64,000 bases of DNA. Source: Erpobdella octoculata. Its lineage: Eukaryota > Annelida > Clitellata > Hirudinida > Erpobdellidae. The stretch is from positions 9,205,294 through 9,269,293 of the forward strand of contig OZ022246.1 in assembly GCA_963978895.1 (NCBI GenBank), written 5' to 3'. This document shows positions 1 through 35,419 of this stretch, piece after piece. The notes beneath the pieces are model-generated. The model saw nothing but the letters and a program-made list of their open reading frames with translations. It did not search any database and had not been told where the DNA came from. A program made the translations under genes and the position numbers. Position 1 is the stretch's first letter. Every line of letters starts with the position of its first letter.

Positions 1-71
1 AATGTCAAAACAAGTAAACTGGTTATGATACTAAACTATTTTTAAACCATCAGCAGATTTGATATTATTTA

Positions 72-23443
<23,372 letters not shown>

Positions 23444-24280
23444 ACAACGAAATAGTATTAAACTACTTTACTTATACTACTACACTTTCCTAGGGGGCCA
23501 TCAAAACAAAAATAAACAAAGCATCGAGTAATTTTTGCAAAAACTGTAAAACAATCAAAATATACCCATCCAAAATATTTAACCAAACAAAAAAGTTCAA
23601 ATGTTTACAACTGTATAAAATTTTAGAGTTTTGTTGTTTTTGTATAGTTTATTTTTTATTATTGGTAGAGGGCTGCGCTGCGCTGGTAAACCCGTACCCG
23701 CTGGGGTTTACCTGTACCCATACCCGACCTGTTTTTTTCGGAGACGGTCGGGTAGGGTAGACTACAAACTAATAACGAGTACAGGTAAGGTATCAATAGG
23801 TACGGTTTACCCGTATAGTTTTAATGTTTTTCTTTCAGACTAGTATCTAAAGTACCTAAGTAGCTAAACTCAAAAAACTATTATAATTAGGAAGTTTGGT
23901 GTATGATAGTGACCCAAACTCAAAAAACCATTATAATCAGGAAGTTTAGTGTATGATAGTGACCCATGTCCATGTTGAGCCTTTACTGTTCAGTTTCATT
24001 CATTTGATGAAGCTGACGACAACGGATAACAGCTTTTCTTGCCAGTATCAAACGCAGAACTTGTTTCTTTGCAAAAAAATTGTAATTTATCTAAAAAGTA
24101 GTCAATTTTTCTTCTAAATTTAGTTAATTTGTAGTTTTTCTTACTTATTACTGGTTTAAAACGGCATTTTTCATTGCATTATTATGTTGTTAAAAATAAT
24201 TAGTACATCTTAAAAAAATACATTTTAAAATCAACGGGAGGGTCATGGACTTCGCCGGTCCACTCTGGATACGGAAACAT
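23444..24280. other. Tankyrase 5' flank, mixed repeats
   Basis: No clear promoter motif is visible. 23665-23830 contains GGTAAACCCGTACCCGCTGG and further CGGGTA motifs like hAT subterminal repeats. 23867-23966 holds a 50-bp unit (AACTCAAAAAAC ... GATAGTGACCC) duplicated in tandem. Confidence 0.55.
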
Positions 24281-24289
24281 TTAGAAGAC

Positions 24290-24605
24290 ATACATACATA
24301 CATACATACATACATACATACATACATACATACATACATACATACATACATACATACATACATACATACATACATACATACATACATACATACATACATA
24401 CATACATACATACATACATACATACATACATACATACATACATACATACATACATACATACATACATACATACATACATACATACATACATACATACATA
24501 CATACATACATACATACATACATACATACATACATACATACATACATACATACATACATACATACATACATACATACATACATACATACACAAACACATA
24601 CATAC
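24290..24605. repeat. (CATA)n microsatellite, about 300 bp
   Basis: About 75 nearly perfect CATA units. Long ORFs in several frames (His-Thr-Tyr-Ile and Met-Tyr-Val-Cys periodicity) are artefacts of the repeat. Confidence 0.98.
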
Positions 24606-24699
24606 AGACATACAGACATAGGAAATTATGTATGTAGATTATTAAACATCCTATGCTGCCACCTAGCAAAAAAACTAAAAAATAAAAAAGTTATAATAT

Positions 24700-25112
24700 T
24701 TTGAAAATTCAACGGGTTAAGGTTTTCCACCTTGCGAAAAAACTTAAAAGTAAAAAAATAAAAATACATTTAATCTAACAACTCAAATGCTTACAAAATT
24801 TCACCCATCAAAAATGAAAAAGTAGAAAATAATTTTAACATTATAAAAATACATTTAAACAAATAAAGGAAAAAAGATTTTTTCAACACAAACTTTGATT
24901 TCAACTACACTCGATTTAGAAATACGAAAAATGTTCAAATAAAGTTTTTTTTAAATACAATCATGTATTGTCATCCAATATAAAGCTATGCTGAAAGTTT
25001 CAGCTTCCTAGCTAGTCAAAAAGCTGGTTAAATTTTACTTGCAAGATTTGCGTACAGAAAAAGACACACACACATACACAAACAGAGATTGTAACCTAAA
25101 TAAAAGTTTGTA
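24700..25112 (+). repeat. Interspersed repeat family D (inverse copy at 48775-49045)
   Basis: It shares TTTCAACACAAACTTTGATTT, CACTCGATTTAGAAATAC, CATGTATTGTCATCCA and AAGTTTCAGCTTCCTAGCTA with the inverse of 48775-49045, and a fragment with 58985-59040. The copies at 48775 and 58985 abut family A sequence, so D may be the other part of that element. Confidence 0.75.
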
Positions 25113-25180
25113 AAAAACAACGGTTTTCTTGCGCACTAAAAAGTATAAAATAATATTCCTATGAGCCTGGCAGATTTTCT

Positions 25181-25366
25181 TCACATTATGATTACATACT
25201 TTATAACAGTTTCTAATTCATATACAATGAAAAACGTTGGGCGCATACTTGCTATAACATCAAAACTTTAGTAAAACAAACAGTTATAAAAAATAATGCG
25301 CCCAACGTTTTTCGTTGTATATGAATTAGAAACTGTTATACAGTATGTTACCAAGCCATAATGTGA
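25181..25366. mobile_element. Palindromic MITE
   Basis: TCACATTATG at 25181 and CATAATGTGA ending at 25366 bound a 186-bp palindrome with arms of more than 60 bp (centre about 25270) that include CGTTGGGCGCAT and its inverse. It is absent from the otherwise matching right arm at 31300, so it is a separate insertion. Confidence 0.83.
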
Positions 25367-25578
25367 CAAAGTTATGGTTTACTATCAAAACCGCGAAAAC
25401 ATAAGGGCGAAAACAAAAGGGCGAAAACAAAAGAGCGAAACTAAAAAGGGCAAATGCTAAAAACAGCGCACGATAATAAGGGCGAAAATGAAAAGGGCGA
25501 AACTAAAAAGAGCGCACAATAAAAAAAGCGAACGTCAAAAAGGCGAAAATAAGTTTTTATTAACTATAGGATATGTTA

Positions 25579-26678
25579 TCTATATATAGAAAAATGAATG
25601 TTTGTATGTATATATGTATATATGTTAATGGCGTTTATGCATTGCTACACCATTCATCCGATCGTAATGAAATTTTCACACAATCTTGAGAGTCAAGGGG
25701 AATCAAATATAGAGAAAAAAATTTTGAAATCCGTCACAAAATGAGCGGAGCGGAGCGGGTGAGCGAGCGGGAACTATATATATATGTATGTGCGTATGTA
25801 TGTGTGTATGTATGTATGTGTATGTGCATGTATGTGTGTCTGTGTCTGTGTTTATGTATGTACTAGCGGAGATACCCGGCGTTGCCCGGGTTTTTTAGAG
25901 GTTTTTCTAATGTTTGTCTCTTTCTCTCCCGTTTCCTTTCCCACCTGCTTTCCCACTCCTGTTCGCTTTCCCGTTTTCGGTCGTTTTCCCGCTGCCGGTC
26001 GCATTCCCGCTCCCGCTCGCTGTCCGTTCTGTGTCGCATTCCCGCTCCCACTCGCTGTCCGTTCCGGGTCGCTTTCCCGTTTCTATAATAGACAAACTAA
26101 CCCACAAACATTTATATATATATATATAGTCTTAGCAAATCTATTTTACGTTTTATAGGCTAACAGAAGTTATGAAAGAATGGAAAAGAGAAAATGAGCG
26201 TGAACGGGGACGGGAACGGGAGAGCAACCGTGACCGGGAATGGGAGAGCAAGCATGACCGGGAACGGGAGAGCAAGCGTGAGCGGGAACGGGAAAGCGAC
26301 CGGGAACGGGAAAGCGACCGGGAACGGGAAAGCGACCGGGAACAGGAAAGCGACCGGGAACGGGAAAGAACGGGAAAGCGACCGGGAACGGGAAAGCGAC
26401 CGGGAACGGGAAAGCGACCGGGAACGCGGAAAGCGACCGGGAACGCGGAAAGCGACTGGAATCGGGAGAGCAAGCTTGGAAGGAAACGCGAGCAAGAGAG
26501 AAAATCGATAACAAAACTTCTGAGCGGGAAAGCGACCAGGAGCTGGAAAACGACCGAGAGCGGAAAAGCGACCGGGAACGCGACGAAAACGGGAAAGTGG
26601 AGAAGGAAACGGGAGCGAGAGGGACAAACATTAGAAAAACCTCTAAAAACCCCGGGCAACGCCGGGTAACCCCGCTAG
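25579..26678 (+). mobile_element. Helitron-like element, family A, with internal GA-rich minisatellite
   Basis: The 5' end is A|TCTATATATAG (25579) and the 3' end is CTAG|T (26678), the A|T insertion borders of Helitrons. A hairpin (CCCGG gcaacg CCGGG, 26651-26667) lies 7-8 bases before CTAG. An 18-bp unit GACCGGGAACGGGAAAGC is repeated at about 26290-26460. It has no Rep/helicase ORF, so it is non-autonomous if Helitron. A minus-oriented copy is nested at 25865-26130. Confidence 0.68.
25865..26130 (-). mobile_element. Nested minus-strand family A copy
   Basis: Its 3' terminus, the inverse of CTAGCGGAGATACCCGGCG at 25865, has the same hairpin and CTAG|T. GGTTTTTTAGAGGTTTTTC and CCCGCTCCCGCTCGC follow inward. 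Its 5' end is the TATATATATATA near 26128. It splits the plus-strand family A copy. Confidence 0.62.
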
Positions 26679-26939
26679 TCTATAAATAAAAATGACCAAA
26701 GGAAGAAAAAAAAAGCTAGAGTAAAAAGCCAGCAAGTGCGGAAGCGCGAGCGAAATGGGGCAAGCGAGTGAGAGAATGAGCGGGAACGGAAAAGCGAGTG
26801 GCAGTAGGCGTGTGAGCGAGAACAGGAGAGCAAGCGGGAGAAAAAATAAACAGAAGGAGAGAAAAGGCAATAGAAAAAATTATGGAAAAATTTTTAAAAA
26901 CGAAGAGCAACTTTGCTAATAATTTGAAATTTAACCATT

Positions 26940-27575
26940 TGAAATACTCCCCATTGCCGGGTTTTTTATTACCAATGCTTTTATTAACTCGTCGGCTCTG
27001 TTTCTCTGTCTGTTTCTCTGTCTGTTTCAAATCTTGCAATCAATTTTTGAGTCACTTCCTGATGGTAGATTTTTTTCAAATTTTGCATACATGCTCAAGA
27101 TAGAAGACAATGCAATATTCAATTATTAGTTTTACAATAAGTCAATTAATTTAGTTAATTTTCTTGAGGATTTTATCGAGGGGTTTCTTGAGGGTTTTCT
27201 TGAGGGTTTTCTTGAGGGTTTTCTTGACCACAAAACGCTAACCGACTGGCAGACCATTTTACCAAGTTAACACGAACCACACTCACTGACCGCGATTCTC
27301 AAGCGTGTACGAAATTTTCATGAAAATAGTTGAGATATTTAAATTTTATGCTTTTTGATGATATTTTTATTATTATTACCAATGTTTTTATTAACTCGTC
27401 GTCTCTGTTTCTCTGTCTGTCTGTTTGTTTCTCTGTCTGTTTCAAATCTTGCAATCAATTTTTGAGTCACTTCCTGATGATAGATTTTTTCAAATTTTGC
27501 ATACATGCTTAAAATAGAAGACAATGCAATATTCAATTATTAGTTTTACAATAAGTCAATTAATTTAGATAATTT
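26940..27575. repeat. Direct duplication of about 205 bp, offset 409 bp
   Basis: About 26968-27174 and 27377-27573 share TTATTAACTCGTCG, TCTTGCAATCAATTTTTGAG, TGCATACATGCT and CAATATTCAATTATTAG with few changes. Between them is a short GAGGGTTTTCTT tandem (27178-27228). Confidence 0.88.
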
Positions 27576-27739
27576 TAATTAATTTCGATATTTCGATATA
27601 ATTAAGATATTTCGACTTTAACATAAAATAAAAGAGTAATATAAGAAAAAATTGATTGCAAAATTTGTGTTTTAATTACATATAAGAGCATTGGTTTTAA
27701 AAATTCGTTTTTAATTTACTTGTTTCTATCTCTCTATCA

Positions 27740-27842
27740 CACACACACACATGTACACACACGCGCGCGCATAAATTAAGCCTCTCTTTTGTCATATCAC
27801 ATTCTTACACTTTCACTATCTTTTTTCTCTCTATTCTCTCTA

Positions 27843-27925
<83 letters not shown>
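27740..27925. repeat. CA and CT microsatellites
   Basis: A short CA/CG tract (27739-27770) is followed by about 80 bases of pure CT (27848-27922). Arg/Glu- and Ser/Leu-only ORFs here are repeat artefacts. Confidence 0.97.
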
Positions 27926-27928
<3 letters not shown>

Positions 27929-28655
27929 CTTTTCTAATTTGTCTCTTTCTCTCTCTTTTTTTTCTCTTTCATTCACGCACGCACGCAAATAAATGAAGTT
28001 TTTTCTATCTTTCTCTTGATTCCATGATCAAACAAATCATGATTAAACGTATATTTTAATTGCGTATATTTTTCAACTTTTTAACGCTATATAAAATGTC
28101 CGCAATCAAATTGTTCCCAGTTAAAATTTCCAGAAATATTTTAACTAAAGTTTAATTTGACAATGTAGTTTAGTTTATAATATTATTTTTTCTTGTTTAT
28201 AGCTCTACACTGCTGGCCCTGCTGGGTATAATTTGCTCATCACTTTTTGCACAGAAGCTGTAAAATTATATAGATTTTTACGTAAGGAAATTTTTATATA
28301 ACCAACTTGTAGACCCCTCAGCCGCATTAGTAACCGTTTCACGGCCGGCTTAGCACGTTTTGCGGCCTAATTTACGGCGAGCCGAGGTTTTTGCGGCCGG
28401 CGGCGGCTAACTGTTTTCGTGGCCGGCGGCGGCTTAATTCTCGGCTTATATTTAATTTACCACTTGGAAATCAGAAGTTTCAAAACGCAAAATTGTGAAA
28501 ATTTGAGATGCCCTAAAAAAAACTTTCAATCACTATTTTTCCTAAGATGTTTCAATATCACCCATCATTAGTAGTGCTTTCAACTCATTAAAATTATAAA
28601 TCACACCCCTGCCCACTACTTTTTTCAAAAATTTATCCACCTAATGCAAACTGGC

Positions 28656-28830
28656 AAATAAACTCCGCCTTGCTTTTGCAAGCCAGTCCCAAGCCTGGAG
28701 AAAGGAGGAGGGAAAAGTTAAAAGGATCAAATTATGATCCACGACTGGTAGTACTTAGGTGCTTCTGACACAGCCGTTTCAGTCTTAAAACACTTGGTGT
28801 AAAGGACTATAAACTATTATAAAAATAAAA
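28656..28830 (+). repeat. Interspersed repeat family F, copy 1 (SINE-sized)
   Basis: It shares ACTCCGCCT...TTGCAAGCCA, CCAAGCCTGGAGAAAGGAGG and GGTGTAAAGGACTATAAACT with 63339-63522 (same orientation) and 48590-48760 (inverse). Length about 175-185 bp, no ORF. I do not see a clear pol III promoter. Confidence 0.82.
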
Positions 28831-28978
28831 AAAAAACTGGCAAATACCAGAACTCTAAATCATATATACTCATGTCCATGAGTCAAAATATTAGTTTTTC
28901 GAAAAACTCAGCCACTGAACAAAGTTTCAAAGTCAAATCTTTTTTGTTTGTTATAGTTTATTTTCCAGTAGAGAGAGA

Positions 28979-29206
<228 letters not shown>

Positions 29207-29224
29207 TCATTGTGGTAAGTTTAT

Positions 29225-29475
29225 TGCAAGTTATGTAAAAAACATATTTTATTCAGCTTAGAAGGGCAAAGACTTGATCGCTTCCCATTGCAGATTAACC
29301 CTGCCACTGAAAATAAACATTCAACTGGGACCGACCCTGAAGACATGCCAAGAAACAAAGAAGCAAGTTGCTGCAGTATGGGATAGGTCTTAACATTATC
29401 TGCCCAATAGGAGAGTGGATTTGCTGAATACTTTGCTATTAAATCTTCATCACTTATAGTGCTTGCTAGATTTAT
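29225..29475 (-). pseudogene. hAT transposase C-terminal remnant
   Basis: The minus-strand reading frame has NPLSYWADNVKTYPILQQLA and SGSVPVECLFSVAGLICNGK, the hAT dimerisation block. No upstream domains remain inside the 1.3-kb element. Confidence 0.85.
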
Positions 29476-29673
29476 AACTAAAAAAATTTTTAAAATCACG
29501 GCTAGCTGCGATTTTCTCGGCCGGCGAGGCTTATTTTTTTTGTGGCCGGCTTGCAGCTAAGCCCCGATTTTTGCGGCCGGCGGCGGTTTAGCACTTTCAC
29601 GGCTCGGCTCGGCCGGCTAAACCGACGGCTGAGGGGTCTACCAACTTGGTACCAAAAATACATATCTATAAAT

Positions 29674-30777
29674 CAGGGACGTAAATTCAGCATTTTTCAG
29701 GGGGGGGGGAATTTTTTGGCCACTATATAGCTTACTGACAAAGTTACCCGGTGTTGTCCGGTGTTTTTTTGCTTAGTTTTTTCTATTTTTTGCCAATGAA
29801 ACATCAAATAAAAAACAGTTTTTTTTTATTAACTAAGTCTGCCTGCATGCCAAATGTTGCTCCTGCGGCTTGGGTGTAATAAGCGAATGCTCCCTGTTGT
29901 TGTTGTTGTTTATTTAAGTCCTTGTCACTTTTTCAGCGTTTAGGACCAATACCAACACACACAATGCTCCCACACACACATTACTTTTTATATCTATATA
30001 AATACGTAGGTACAATCAGGGAGGGGTAGAGAGATGCATTCTTACACCAGAGTATCAATTGATACTTTTTTGGGTATAATACCCATTTTTTTGAAAATGA
30101 CAGTAGACAAATACATCTGACTACCTTTCACCGGTCATCAGTTGTTTTTTTTTTCAAAGAGAATGTGGAAAATTTCTGGATCCGCCACTGGGTATAAAGG
30201 GCGTGAATGATTTAATCATATTGCAGGGGCAAGTACAGGATTAGTAAAAAAAGAGATGTCCAAAATGGGGTGTGTAGAATTTTTTGTTTTATTTTTGTGT
30301 AATAAATAATAATAATTTTGATGTAGACAACTATGAGGGAAGCAACATTTTATCAGTACCTTTAATAGGGTAAAGTTCCATTAGTTGGCTGATTGTATTT
30401 TGGCACAGAAAACAGCTAAGCTTTAGACCAACGCTGATACACAATTTATTACTTTGCATTTATTGGTAAATCTAGTATCGAGCTCAGATATATAATTGTC
30501 TACACACGCAAAAAAGATTCCATTACGCATTAAGTATAGTTAAAATTAACAATTTAAATAATAAACTCTAGGTGAAAAAAATTTAAATTTTGGAAATCAA
30601 GGGGAAGGCAAATTGTCTACACACGCCAGAAGGATTCCAATTCGCATTGAATCATCATTAGGTCAAGTAAAGTTAAAATTAAAAAAAAATATGTAGTAAA
30701 CTCTAGAAAAAAATTCAAACTTCAAAAATCAGCGGGGGAAGAAAATTCCTCTCTGCCCCCCACAATTTACGTCTCTG
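29674..30777. mobile_element. Non-coding hAT-like element with near-perfect 8-bp TSD
   Basis: The ends are CAGGGACGTAAATTC (29674) and the inverse of CAGAGACGTAAATT (30777). The flanks are CTATAAAT (29666-29673) and CTAGAAAT (30778-30785), an 8-bp duplication with one mismatch. It begins 25 bp after the third hAT's target duplication. A GGATCCGCCACTG end motif at 30178-30190 suggests another element nested inside. Confidence 0.72.
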
Positions 30778-32391
30778 CTAGAAATTCAAGTTTGAACTGT
30801 AATTAGGTAGGAAGTTTCCCGACCGTGACCATTGCATTAATGTGTTCACAGCTATGAGAAAGAAAGAGAGAGAAAGAGAGGAGAAAAAAAGAGAAAGAAA
30901 TGGGGAGAGAGAGAGGGGGGTTAAAGAGACGATTAACTGTTATAATATCTACAAAATATTTAGAACACCCCCGCTACAATATCATCATCATCTAGGGAAA
31001 ATGAAATAAGAAAAACACAAATGAAAGAAAGGAAAGAAAGAAAGGTGAAAAGAGAGGAAGGAAAAGCAAGAAAGCAGAAAAAAGAAAGTTTGTCTGTGTC
31101 TTAGTGTTGTATGCTAAATTTTTTATTATAAAATTTCAAGTTTTCGCCTTTTTGATGTTCGCCTTTTTTTATTGTGCGCTCATTTTTAGTTTCGCCCTTT
31201 TCATTTTCGCTCTTATTATTGTGCCCTCTTTTTATTATTTGCCCTTTTTAGTTTCGCCCTTTTGTTTTCGCCCTTAAGTTTTCGCTCTTTTGATAGGATA
31301 CCAATGTTATTCAGAAATTCTGCCAGGCTCATAGGAATATTTTTTATACTTTTTAGGGCGCAAGAAAAACGTTGTTTAACAAAAATGAATTTTTTATGAT
31401 GTAAACATAATTAGGTTATGAATTTGATATGTTTATTTGTATCCAGAGCGAAAATAGAAAGAAAAGCCTAGCTGTTTAATATTCGTATGTATGATTTATA
31501 TACAATTTATATTTACTTAAACAAAACATTTTTTTAGTTTATTCAATAAAGTCAATAATTCAAAAATAATCAATGCGCCATAGAAATGGAATTGGTTTAT
31601 AGTAACACCTAGTAGACATTTTGTATATTTGGTGTTGTTTTGTGATTCCGAAATTTTGAAATCGATTATCGGCGCATTTTTGTTGAAGGATTAACATATT
31701 ATTTCTTGGGTTGTGTAAGACGTTCAATTTTTTCAACTGGAGGACAACGGGATTTTTTGTGAGTTTCTTCATTATATTCTTACTATTATCTCCTACTTTG
31801 ATGTTAGTACAATATTTACCTGGGCGGCAAACAATCATTCCACGTGCCGATTTTTTTTATATTTTATTTTCGGCATAAATTTTTCATGATAAATATGCGG
31901 TATTGATGTTCTGATCTCTGTAACTAGTTTTATTTGCGCTTCTCAGAGGCTTTGTTTGATAGCGATCATTACGATCATTACAGGTCAAGCCTACAAGTGT
32001 TACATTCACCTTCGCCATTAACTTTTTCTTATAGATAAATATAGATATGTTGGGTCAAAGTTCACTTTAGGTACTTTAGTTATGTTTACCATATTTGTTG
32101 TGTTATGAATAAAACAATTTAGTCAAGTTATGTTGTTTACAGAGCTAGCTGAAAATGTTCTTTTTGTTTTTAGGCTTTTGAAGATTTTTGTTGCTTTTTA
32201 AGGTGTAAAAATGTGCTTAGTTATGGTAAAAGTACACTATTAGTGCCCCCGTCCGAAAACGCAATATAAACAAATTTGGCTCCACCCCCTACATTCTAAG
32301 CTCCACCTGCATAGATATAATATTCTAATTGGTAATATATAAATTGGAATACATTTTGGTTATTTATGGTTTTTCAGAATTTATTAATAAA

Positions 32392-33032
32392 CTAGCGGGG
32401 TACCTGGCGTTGCCCGGGGTTTTTAGAGGTTTTTCTAATGCGTTTCTTTTTCGCTCCATTTCCTTCCCACTTGCGTTCCCGCTCCCGGTCGTTATCCGTT
32501 CCCTGTCGCTTTTTCGCTCATTCTTTCGCTCTCAGTTGGCCCCCCTTAGATCGATTTTGCATACATACTCACACACATACATACATACATACATTAATAC
32601 ATAATCCCGTTCCCTTTCGCGCTCATTTTCTCTTTTCCACTCTTTTCTGACTTCTTTTAGCCTATAAAACGTAAAATAGATTTGCTAAAAGTTGTTGAAG
32701 CCTTCAAACGTTATTACGTTAACCAAATTACCTTTGATGGTCACTTTTACCTTTGGCACTTTCGGCCTGGAAAGTTTTTTTTAGCCCACCTGAGCCGGGA
32801 GATCGGATTTGGGAGTCTAAACCTTCTTAACATTCATCCTCTGTATGAGAACTACCTCTGCCAAATTTCATCAAGATCGCTCTCCCGCTCCGCTCATTTT
32901 GTTACCGATTTCAATTTTTTTCACAAAAACCTTCTACCATTGCCTCTAAACTTGTGTAAAAATTGCACTACGATTGGATGAATGGTGTAGCAATGCATAA
33001 AGGGCATCTATACTTATATACAAAATCTCATT

Positions 33033-33111
<79 letters not shown>

Positions 33112-33283
33112 TTCCCGCTCGCTCTCCAGCTCCGCTCCGCTCATTTTGTGCCCGATTTCAATTTTTTCACAACTTTCTTTTCTTGTATAAGAACTACCTC
33201 CTTGCCAAATTTCATCAAGATCGCTCCAGCAGTTTGGATTCCTATAAGAGACAAACGCACAGACACTCATTTATATATATAGA
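32392..33283 (-). mobile_element. Helitron-like family A copy
   Basis: The minus-strand 5' end is TCTATATATATAAATGAG (from 33283). The 3' end is a hairpin (CCGGGCAACGCCAGG) then TACCCCGCTAG|T at 32392. The body shares CATTTTGT(T/G)(A/C)CCGATTTCAA-type and TTATAGG-type segments with the copy at 25579. A TA microsatellite fills 33037-33108. Confidence 0.7.
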
Positions 33284-33375
33284 CTAGAGATAGCCCGTCA
33301 AAAATGACGGATTTTAAAAAAAATCCTATTATATATTATTTTAGGCATTGTACAATTGCGTAATAACTTTTAATA
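33284..33375 (-). mobile_element. Helitron-like family B 3' end
   Basis: Read on the minus strand, a perfect hairpin CCGTCA ttt TGACGG is followed by GCTATCT and CTAG|T. The same terminus occurs at 37624 (minus) and 54797 (plus). It abuts the 5' TC of the neighbouring family A copy. Its own 5' limit is unclear. Confidence 0.6.
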
Positions 33376-33699
33376 CACCCAAACCACCTCAGCCGACCAT
33401 GCCTCACAACATCTGCAACCCCCTTCAAAACCAGTCGCCCATACAGTTCGGTACTGCGTATTCTGTTTTTGAGACTCACACCACACATCCACCGGATTGT
33501 ACAATTTTATTTTTTTTACTGAAACTGTATTTTATTTTTATAATAATTAATATTTAAAACACTCACTGGTGCAAAGATGCTGCTACATTGTGATTTGGCG
33601 CCAGCAAATCTTTGTCCGTGTAAACACGCCTTAAATTAAATAAATAAATTACTTATGAAAGGAAATCAATAAAGAATATGAATCACACCAACTTTTTGT

Positions 33700-34965
33700 G
33701 GTATAAATAAATACTACATTGAACTCATCAGACCTATTACGTAATGAATCAGGCCTATTATGAAACACATAAGTTCCATGGTTTGACCCACTATATGTAA
33801 TAAATCTTCCATTAGACTTGTTATCATTTAACACCTAAGAACTGTTATTCAAAGCACAACAGGCCCGATGCGTTGGCTACTAGGACCCGGTCGGGCTAAA
33901 CACAGCCTTAAGTTTAACTCGCTCAAACAATATAATGATGATAGATTGTAAGTATTCTCATCTTTTTTTCTTGGGAAATTTGTTGAATTAACAATTAATA
34001 TCTAGTGCGATAAGAAATAAAACAGTGTCTTTGTTGTTGAATGACACAAAGGAAACAAATGTGGCTTATGGGAAAACCCTCACACAACCATGATGGCAAC
34101 TTTCCGAAGTAAACAAATACAAAAAATGGTGATGATGACAGTGACAATAGCAAGAACGAAATTAGTAGCTGAAGTGTGCCTGGTAATTGAATGAGTTATT
34201 AACAGATGAAAATGATAATAGCACAGACAATCAAAACCTTTTTGTTTATTGTTCTAGGCAGTACATAAAAGAAGCATGTATTCTACAGCACTTTCTTCTA
34301 AAAGATTCAATCAAGTATTAACAGTATATTTATCAACAGCTTGCCTTGGCTGTCAAGAAATTCTGTACTGCCTCTCCTTCCAGTGTGGATAGTGAGAGAA
34401 CATTCAGTTCTGCAGTCCTTATATACAATGACCATTGATGTAGCTGTACACCGGCCAAAATTGAAATGCTGTTGTTCCTAAATAAGAATCTCGAAGAACT
34501 CAATTTGACTACTAATAGCTACTAAAATTTTGACTACTAAATACTATTTAGTATTTACTGTATCAATTAGTATCAATCTATTTATTTTTTATATCTATCT
34601 GATTTTATTTTTAATTAGTTGTACAATCGTACTAATAATTGGTTTATTCGAATTTTACAGTGCCTTGTTTAGTGTTTATACAATATACATGTTACATTTT
34701 TGACGACGTAAATATTTGCATTCCTGATGTTTCGGTAGTAAGTCCGATGTCTTACATGCATTGAAATACAAGTCTGATGCCTCAGATAATAGTATCGATG
34801 CGTTGGTTATTAGGTCTGACACATTGGTTATTAGGTCTGATGCCTTACATGCCTTGTATTGTCAGATGTGTTGAAATACGAGTTTGACACATTAAAATAC
34901 AAGTATGGTGCATTAAAATACTAGTCCGACATGTTGAGTATTAGGTCCGTTAACTATTAAATTAG
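33700..34965 (+). mobile_element. Probable hAT-related element with GTCTGATG subterminal repeats
   Basis: The left flank (33725-33830) carries inverse and the right flank (34725-34955) direct copies of a motif like TTATTAGGTCTGATG. Between them, at 34325-34520, is a plus-strand hAT dimerisation remnant. Exact ends and target duplication were not found. Confidence 0.55.
34325..34525 (+). pseudogene. hAT transposase C-terminal remnant
   Basis: Plus-strand translation reads FCTASPSSVDSERTFSSAVL, then a TGA, then CSCTPAKIEMLLFLNKNLEE. This is the typical hAT dimerisation block with a stop inside. Confidence 0.8.
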
Positions 34966-35282
34966 GCTTGGTTTTTAAGTTATTCATGGTTTCATCAAAA
35001 TTGGCCGGATTTTTGTGTAATTTTTGCTAATTTATTCACCTAGTTTACATTGTGATGTTATTACGAAGTTTCAAAAGCAGACGACAGTTGTTGCTCGATG
35101 AAAATACATTTTACATTTTCTCATTGCTAACCCATCATCTGAGCCCAGAGTCAAAGGCTTGAAAATCGTATTTGAAAAAGAAAAATCACCGATTTCCAAC
35201 AACTATTGTCTTCTCTAAGCATCTACTTAAGAATGTCACTGTAGCTGCATACTGTATAGTTATAGCTCACATTTCTCTAAAA

Positions 35283-35285
<3 letters not shown>

Positions 35286-35336
<51 letters not shown>

Positions 35337-35417
35337 CAATATATATATGTATATATATATGTATATATATATATATATATTGCAATATATATATGTATAT
35401 ATATATATATATATATT
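35286..35417. repeat. TA-rich microsatellite
   Basis: TA runs interrupted by ATTGCAATATATATATG repeats. Confidence 0.95.
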
Positions 35418-35419
35418 GC

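Noticed and set aside
24190..24669. Long ORFs (up to 159 codons) with repeating Met-Tyr-Val-Cys or His-Thr-Tyr-Ile
   Set aside because: Pure translation of the CATA microsatellite; open in several frames on both strands.
26153..26669. Arg/Glu/Asp-repeat and Ser/Arg-repeat ORFs of 105-168 codons
   Set aside because: They arise from the 18-bp minisatellite, open in five frames, with no conserved unit ends or splice context; part of a transposon copy.
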